Below are positions 6,844-10,978 of a stretch of 10,978 nt of DNA, piece after piece. The DNA is from Brevundimonas sp. (GTDB lineage: Bacteria; Pseudomonadota; Alphaproteobacteria; Caulobacterales; Caulobacteraceae): contig JAAXIW010000148.1 of assembly GCA_012270135.1 (NCBI GenBank), positions 3,359 through 14,336 on the forward strand, written 5' to 3'. A program made the position numbers and the translations under genes. Positions within the stretch are counted from its first letter, which is position 1; each line of letters begins with the position of its first letter. Under the pieces are notes generated by a model that was not told the origin of the DNA, made no database searches, and saw only the letters and a list, made by a program, of their open reading frames with translations.

Positions 6844-8286
6844 TTACGTCCGGCGGGCCGCCGTCATCTGGACGTCACGCACCGCGGCGGCGCCCTTCGG
6901 GGCCGCCAAGGGGAAGTAGGCGGTGAATTTCGCGCCCTTGCCCGGGGCGCTTTCGACGGTCAGCCCGCCGCGATGGCGATTGACGATGTGTTTGACGATG
7001 GCCAGGCCGAGACCGGTGCCGGACCGCTCGCCGCTCTTCTGGCCTTCGACGCGATAGAACCGCTCGGTCAGGCGCGGCAGGTGCTCGCGCGCCATGCCCG
7101 GGCCGTGGTCGCGCACGGTGACGGCGGCATAGCGCAGGCCCGGCTCGCGATCCGGCGTGACCAGCGGCAACCGCGTCGCGCCATTGCCCCGATTGCCGCC
7201 CGACCAGGGGGCCGAGGCCTGCTCGAGCGTGACTTCCGGCTGAACCAGAACCTCGATCGCATCGCCCGCGGCCGAGTATTTGATGGCGTTGTCGATCAGG
7301 TTCTGGACCACCTGCACGATCTCGTCGCGGTCGCCGTGAACCGGAGCGCCCGCCTCCGGGGCGTCAACCACGATCCGCACCTGCCGATCGGCCGACAGAA
7401 CGCTGACCGCGTCGACCACGTCGGATGTCGCCCGGGCCAGATCGACCTTGCCCGACGGCGGGACGTGCTCGTTCAGTTCGATCCGGCTCAGCGACAGCAG
7501 GTCGGCCACCAGCCGCCCCATCCGCTCGGCCTGGGTCGCCATGATGTCGAGGAATTTGTCCCGGGCCTTGGGGTCGTCGCGGGCATGGCCCTTGAGCGTC
7601 TCGATGAAGCCCGACAGCGAGGCCAGCGGCGTCCTCAACTCGTGGCTGGCGTTGGCGAGAAAGTCGACGCGCATCAGCTCCATGCGCCGCACCTCGGTCT
7701 CGTCGCGCAGCACCAGCAGGGCCAAAGCCCGGCCGTGGACGGGCGCGAGAGGCCGGGTCAGCGCGCGCCAATGCCGCGTCTGGGCCCCGACCCCGGCATA
7801 GTCGGTGGTCCGCTCGACGCCCCCGAACAGCGCCTCGTCCACCGCCTCCAGCACCGCGGGCTCGCGCAGGACGGAGACCAGCAGCCCGCCCTCGCGGGGC
7901 GCCCTCAACAGGTCGCGCGCCGCGGTGTTGGCCAGTTCGACCCGGCGGTCCGCGATGTCGTCCGCCTCGCCGCCCGAGACGACCAGAACCGGGTCAGCCA
8001 GCGCCTCGAACAGGCTCTCGAGCAGGACGGGATCCAGCGTCGAGCCGGCCGGCGCCGCCTCGACCACGCGGTCAACGACCTTCACCGGCGGGCCGGAGCG
8101 GCGGTTCATCGCCCAGGCCGTCAACGCGACCAGGGCCGCGCCGGCCAGCAGGGGCAAGGCGAGACCAGGCTGGTAGATCGCGAGGCCGACCAGCACGATG
8201 ATCGCCACACCGGCGCTGGCGCCCACCGTCCACAGCCGGGAGCCGGCGTGCGGGGCGATGGGCGAGGGCGAGAGATCGTAGGTCAT
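6844..8286 (-). CDS. phoR: Phosphate-sensing histidine kinase PhoR
   Basis: PhoR is the membrane kinase/phosphatase for PhoB. It is 480 residues. Two helices (about 20-39 and 42-60) are joined by only a few residues, so there is no periplasmic sensor; the signal is expected to come from PstB/PhoU inside the cell. A PAS-like domain follows (about 85-195), then the dimerisation domain with phosphoacceptor H215 in the H-box SHELRTP (214-220). The ATPase domain has the N-box NLIDNAIKYS (329-338), G1 DHGPGM (393-398), the F-box RF (409-410) and G2 GTGLGLAI (423-430). About 60 residues separate the N-box from G1, roughly 30 more than in E. coli PhoR; the extra part includes the glycine-rich WSGGNRGNG. 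The start is ATG at 8286 with a weak GGAA upstream. It is the first gene of the cluster; the partner phoB is the last. Confidence 0.95.
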   Translation of the reverse strand: MTYDLSPSPIAPHAGSRLWTVGASAGVAIIVLVGLAIYQPGLALPLLAGAALVALTAWAMNRRSGPPVKVVDRVVEAAPAGSTLDPVLLESLFEALADPVLVVSGGEADDIADRRVELANTAARDLLRAPREGGLLVSVLREPAVLEAVDEALFGGVERTTDYAGVGAQTRHWRALTRPLAPVHGRALALLVLRDETEVRRMELMRVDFLANASHELRTPLASLSGFIETLKGHARDDPKARDKFLDIMATQAERMGRLVADLLSLSRIELNEHVPPSGKVDLARATSDVVDAVSVLSADRQVRIVVDAPEAGAPVHGDRDEIVQVVQNLIDNAIKYSAAGDAIEVLVQPEVTLEQASAPWSGGNRGNGATRLPLVTPDREPGLRYAAVTVRDHGPGMAREHLPRLTERFYRVEGQKSGERSGTGLGLAIVKHIVNRHRGGLTVESAPGKGAKFTAYFPLAAPKGAAAVRDVQMTAARRT

Positions 8287-8317
8287 CAGGGGTTCCGGCG
8301 GGCTTTCGCCGACGTCT

Positions 8318-8335
8318 ATTCCACAAACATGACAT
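8318..8335 (-). promoter_or_regulatory. Weak Pho-box-like site upstream of phoR
   Basis: On the minus strand ATGTCAT-GTTT-GTGGAAT matches the 11-bp-spaced CTGTCAT repeat at 6 of 7 and 4 of 7. It lies 32-49 bp before the phoR ATG, consistent with autoregulation. A TTGTCG just upstream (8349-8344) breaks the 11-bp period. This is a tentative site. Confidence 0.3.
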
Positions 8336-8376
8336 GGAATTCACGACAAAGGCAGGCGGCGATGGCCGGCCCGGTG

Positions 8377-8405
8377 TTGTCAAACACCCTTTACAGACCT
8401 ACCAA
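8377..8405 (+). promoter_or_regulatory. Likely promoter of the ABC exporter operon
   Basis: TTGTCA (8377-8382), a 17-base spacer, then TACCAA (8400-8405). The -35 matches TTGACA at 5 of 6; the -10 is weak, 3 of 6. The start site would be near 8411, about 25 bases before the ATG at 8436. Confidence 0.4.
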
Positions 8406-8435
8406 TGCTTCCGAAACAGTATCCGGGGAGGTCCC

Positions 8436-9392
8436 ATGACGGCGGCGTTGACGCTGGACGGAGTCAGCAAGCGGTACGGCGATTTCCAGGCCGTGCGCGA
8501 TCTCAGCTTCGAGGTGGAGAAGGGCTCGATCTGCGGCTTCCTGGGACCGAATGGCGCAGGCAAGACCTCGACCATCCGCATGATCCTCGGCCTGCAGCCG
8601 GCGACCTCGGGCCGGATCGACATCCTCGGCGCCGACGACGGCCGCAAGGTGCGCGACCGGATCGGCTTCCTGCCGGAGGAGCGCGGCCTCTACAAGAAGA
8701 TGACCCCGGTCGACGCCATCGCCTTCTTCGGCGCCCTGAAGGGGCTGCCGACCGGCGAGGGCCGCAAGCGCGCCCGCGAGATGCTGGACGCCCAGGGCCT
8801 GGGCGCAGCCAAGCGCAAGAAGATGAAGGAGCTGTCCAAGGGCATGTCCCAGAAGGTGCAGCTGATCGCCTCGGTCGTGCACCGCCCGGAGTTCGTGATT
8901 CTCGACGAACCCTTCTCGGGCCTCGACCCGGTCAACCAGCAGGGGCTGGAGGCGATGATCCGCGGGCTCGCCGCCGACGGCGCCACCGTGCTGTTCTCGA
9001 CCCATGTGATGCAGCACGCCGAGCGGCTTTGCGACAAGGTGGTGTTGCTGGCGCGGGGGCAGAAGGCGTTCGAGGGCACCGTCGCAGAGGCGCGGGCCAC
9101 CTCGCCGCGCTTCCTGGAGCTGGAGGGCGCCATCGCGCCGGAACAGGCGTCCGGCCTGCCGGGCGTCGACGAGGTCACTGTGGTCTCGGACGTCGACGGG
9201 GTCCGCGTGTTGCGGGCCGCCCTGACCCGCGGCGCGCAGGGCCAGGACGCGCTGAAGGCCGCCTTCCTCGGCGGGCTCGACGTGCGGCGCTTCGAACTGC
9301 GTGAGCCGGGCCTGCACGACGCCTTCATCGGTCTGACCGGCGACAACCCCGATCAGGACCAGTCCGTCAAAGCCGGGGAGGCCGCCCGATGA
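8436..9392 (+). CDS. ABC exporter ATPase, NatA/YhaQ-like
   Basis: This is a 318-residue cytoplasmic ATPase of an ABC-2 type exporter. Motifs: Walker A GPNGAGKT (37-44), ABC signature LSKGM (133-137), Walker B VILDEP (154-159) with E158, D-loop SGLDP (161-165) and switch H190 in FSTHVM. At the Q-loop the sequence is FLPEERGLY (78-86), with Glu in place of Gln, as is usual in the NatA/YhaQ group. After about residue 215 comes a DUF4162-type C-terminal domain. I chose the ATG at 8436 because GGGGAGG (8425-8431) lies just before it and the protein then starts at the normal place for the fold; a start at 8334 would add 34 unrelated residues. Its TGA overlaps the ATG of the permease. NatA-type pumps export Na+ or drugs in some bacteria; the substrate here is unknown. 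Confidence 0.9.
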   Translation: MTAALTLDGVSKRYGDFQAVRDLSFEVEKGSICGFLGPNGAGKTSTIRMILGLQPATSGRIDILGADDGRKVRDRIGFLPEERGLYKKMTPVDAIAFFGALKGLPTGEGRKRAREMLDAQGLGAAKRKKMKELSKGMSQKVQLIASVVHRPEFVILDEPFSGLDPVNQQGLEAMIRGLAADGATVLFSTHVMQHAERLCDKVVLLARGQKAFEGTVAEARATSPRFLELEGAIAPEQASGLPGVDEVTVVSDVDGVRVLRAALTRGAQGQDALKAAFLGGLDVRRFELREPGLHDAFIGLTGDNPDQDQSVKAGEAAR

Positions 9393-10780
9393 ACCGCACC
9401 CTGCTGATCGCCCGGCGCGAGTTCGCCGCCTACGCCAAGACCGTCGGCTTCTGGCTGTCGCTGCTGGCGTTTCCCGTCTTCGCGGTGCTGGGCGGGGCCA
9501 TCCCCGTTCTGATGGCCCAGAGCCAGCCGGTTCGTCAGGTCGTGGTGGTCGAGGAAGGCCCTCGCGCCGCCGGCCTCGCCGCCGCAGTCCAGACCTCGCT
9601 GAAGGAAGACGAGGCGCGGAGAGCGAAGCAAAGGGCGGAAGCCGAGGCGAAAATTCGCGAAGCCGCGGGCGGGACCGCCGGCGGCAATATGGCCAGGGGC
9701 GCGCTCAGCGGTCTCGACGGTCCGCGGATGACCATCGTGGCGGCCCCGGCCGACCTCGCGGCCGCCGCGCCCGGCGAGCCCCGCGAAGAGGTCGCGCGCC
9801 GCTATCTGGGCGACGAGGCGCCCGAGGGCCAGCGGCTGGACGCCGTCGTGCTGCTCAACCGCGACGCCGAGGGACGGCCCATGGCCCGGGTCTGGTCGCG
9901 CAAGGCCACCGACACGGCGGTCGAACGCTTCGTGAAGACGGCGCTGAAGGAAGAGCACCGCCGCGTCGCCTTCGAGCGGGCCGGCATCGACCCGGCTGTC
10001 GTGTCTGCGACGGCGGACTTCGACCCCGATGTGACGACGCTGTCGCCGAGATCGGCGAGCGGCGGGGAGGTGTCGTTCCGCGACAAGCTGCCGGGGATCA
10101 TCGGTCTCGCCTCGGGCTTCCTGCTCTGGTCGCTGATCATCACCGGCGCCTCGATCCTGCTGAACAGCGTGATGGAGGAGAAGTCGAACAAGATCCTCGA
10201 AGTCCTGCTGTCCTCGGCCTCGGCGACCGAAATCCTGACCGGCAAGGTGCTGGGCGTGGCCCTGCTGACCATCACCGTCCTGCTGGTCTGGGGCGGCATC
10301 GGCGCCTTCGGCCTGATCGCCGGCCTGCCGCAGTATGCGCCGATGGTCGGCGAGGTGCTGATCGAGAGCGGTCTGATCGGCTATTTCCTGGCCTATGCGG
10401 TTGGCGGCTATCTGATGTACGCGGTGCTGTTCGCCGCCATCGGGGCCTTCTGCGAGACGCCGCGCGACGCCCAGACGCTGATGGGGCCGATCATGATGGT
10501 CCTGGTCGTGCCCCTGCTGGTCATGCAGATGGCGATCCGCACGCCAGACGCGCCGATCGTTCAGATCATGTCGTGGATCCCCTTCTTCACGCCCTTCCTG
10601 ATGAGCGCGCGCGCCCCGTCGGAGCCGCCGATGATCGAGATCGTCGGCACCATGGCGGGCATGTTCGCCTTCGCCCTGCTGATGGTGTGGATCGCCGGCC
10701 GGGCCTTCCGGGCCGGGGCGCTGTCGGATGTGAAGCTGAGCTGGAAGGCGTTCGCGGGGGCGATCGGACGGGGGCGGTAG
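9389..10780 (+). CDS. ABC-2 exporter permease, NatB/YhaP-like
   Basis: This is a 463-residue inner-membrane partner of the preceding ATPase. The layout is typical of the NatB/YhaP group: a first helix at about 22-44 (FWLSLLAFPVFAVLGGAIPV), a large extracytoplasmic domain (about 45-235), then about five helices (236-260, 285-312, 328-355, 365-382 and 418-438). The conserved MEEKSNKILEVLLSS (262-276), after the second helix, is characteristic. The extracytoplasmic part contains a very charged stretch (LKEDEARRAKQRAEAEAKI, 71-89) likely to form a coiled coil. The ATG at 9389 overlaps the upstream TGA (ATGA). It has a strong GGGGAGG 7 bases before it, the same Shine-Dalgarno word as the ATPase gene, so the two are made together. 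The substrate cannot be read from the sequence. Confidence 0.9.
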   Translation: MNRTLLIARREFAAYAKTVGFWLSLLAFPVFAVLGGAIPVLMAQSQPVRQVVVVEEGPRAAGLAAAVQTSLKEDEARRAKQRAEAEAKIREAAGGTAGGNMARGALSGLDGPRMTIVAAPADLAAAAPGEPREEVARRYLGDEAPEGQRLDAVVLLNRDAEGRPMARVWSRKATDTAVERFVKTALKEEHRRVAFERAGIDPAVVSATADFDPDVTTLSPRSASGGEVSFRDKLPGIIGLASGFLLWSLIITGASILLNSVMEEKSNKILEVLLSSASATEILTGKVLGVALLTITVLLVWGGIGAFGLIAGLPQYAPMVGEVLIESGLIGYFLAYAVGGYLMYAVLFAAIGAFCETPRDAQTLMGPIMMVLVVPLLVMQMAIRTPDAPIVQIMSWIPFFTPFLMSARAPSEPPMIEIVGTMAGMFAFALLMVWIAGRAFRAGALSDVKLSWKAFAGAIGRGR

Positions 10781-10789
10781 AGGCCCGGG

Positions 10790-10960
10790 CTATCGTCATC
10801 CTCCGGCAAGGCGCCTCAGCGCCGCGATCGGGGGACCCGGCGGCGCGCGTGAGCGCGACCCTGTCGGGAGCGCCGCTGTTCAGCACAGCCTGCCGGCCAG
10901 ATCGCCTTCGGCGCCGGTGGGTCCCCCGGACGCGCTGGGCTCGCCGGAGGATGACGACAG
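10790..10960. repeat. Nested palindromic repeat element (REP/MITE-like)
   Basis: The outer arms TCGTCATCCTCCGGC (10793-10807) and its exact reverse complement (10943-10957) pair over 15 bp; adding the next three bases gives 17 of 18. Inside them CGGGGGACCC (10829-10838) and GGGTCCCCCG (10919-10928) pair perfectly over 10 bp, with a further 6 bp (10841-10846 with 10911-10916) after a two-base mismatch. Between and inside the arms are small hairpins: GGCGC-ctca-GCGCC (10810-10823), CGCGC-gtga-GCGCG (10844-10857), GCTGT-tcagc-ACAGC (10875-10889) and CGCC-ttc-GGCG (10903-10913). There is no open frame of note. The element starts 10 bases after the permease stop and may also end its transcript. 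Being a dispersed, multicopy repeat is inferred from its form; only one copy is in the window. Confidence 0.7.
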
Positions 10961-10978
10961 AGAGAGATACAGGCCGGG

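Larger units (their letters stand above)
8287..8435. promoter_or_regulatory. Divergent promoter region between phoR and the ABC exporter operon
   Basis: These 149 bp must hold the start signals for phoR (minus) and for the ABC operon (plus). The stretch 8310-8420 is visibly AT-richer than the genes around it. I see a plausible plus-strand promoter and a weak Pho-box-like site on the phoR side, but no clear -10 for phoR. Confidence 0.6.

Noticed and set aside
5233..8439. Very long plus-strand open frame (1068 codons) antisense to pstC and phoR
   Set aside because: It mirrors genes with strong G/C third-position bias, a known artefact in GC-rich DNA. Its translation is repetitive, rich in Gly, Arg, Gln, Asp and His, with no domain, and the minus-strand genes are certain.
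8391..9317. Minus-strand open frame of 308 codons over the ABC ATPase gene
   Set aside because: It is antisense to a gene with all ABC motifs, and its translation shows no recognisable domain.
10790..10960. Reading the palindromic element as an integron attC site
   Set aside because: There is no integrase gene or cassette array, and I could not place the conserved attC end boxes. A dispersed repeat explains the form better.
1..10978. CRISPR array, tRNA or rRNA genes, insertion sequences, phage or defence genes
   Set aside because: I saw no regularly spaced repeats, no cloverleaf with a T-loop, no transposase or integrase motifs, and no recognisable defence domain.

Overview
The window is GC-rich (by eye about two thirds G+C, with strongly G/C-biased third codon positions). 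It carries the phosphate-regulation gene order known from Caulobacterales: phoR-pstC-pstA-pstB-phoU-phoB with no pstS. The long PstA and PstC forms, GTG starts and one promoter close to the Caulobacter housekeeping consensus point to an alphaproteobacterium of the Caulobacter/Brevundimonas type. This assignment is inference from gene order and protein style, not from a database search.

Layout. Positions 1-725 (+) hold the 3' four fifths of hslO, the redox-controlled chaperone Hsp33, cut by the window edge. Positions 726-1109 hold no convincing gene, only some hairpins and a likely promoter. Positions 1110-1523 (+) encode a small predicted outer-membrane lipoprotein of unknown function. Between it and phoB (1524-1696) lie an intrinsic terminator for the pho operon and what looks like the 3' end of a lost minus-strand gene. 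Positions 1697-8286 (-) are the Pho/Pst cluster, transcribed right to left: phoR (8286-6844), a 108-bp gap with a possible Pho box, then the tightly packed pstC, pstA, pstB, phoU and phoB. Positions 8287-8435 are a divergent promoter region. Positions 8436-10780 (+) are a two-gene ABC exporter operon (NatA/YhaQ-like ATPase and NatB/YhaP-like permease, start and stop codons overlapping). Positions 10790-10960 hold a nested palindromic repeat element with 15-bp perfect outer arms and 10-bp perfect inner arms.

How the genes work together. PstC and PstA form the inner-membrane channel and PstB the ATPase of the high-affinity phosphate importer; the periplasmic binding protein PstS must be supplied from elsewhere. 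PhoU links transporter state to PhoR. PhoR, which has almost no periplasmic domain, phosphorylates PhoB, which activates phosphate-starvation genes, probably including this cluster. The flanking hslO, lipoprotein and ABC exporter have no obvious functional tie to phosphate. Most of the window is ordinary core genome. The parts least explained by known genes are the palindromic element at the right end, the gene remnant and alternative hairpins after phoB, and the orphan lipoprotein. I did not find a convincing new multi-gene system.
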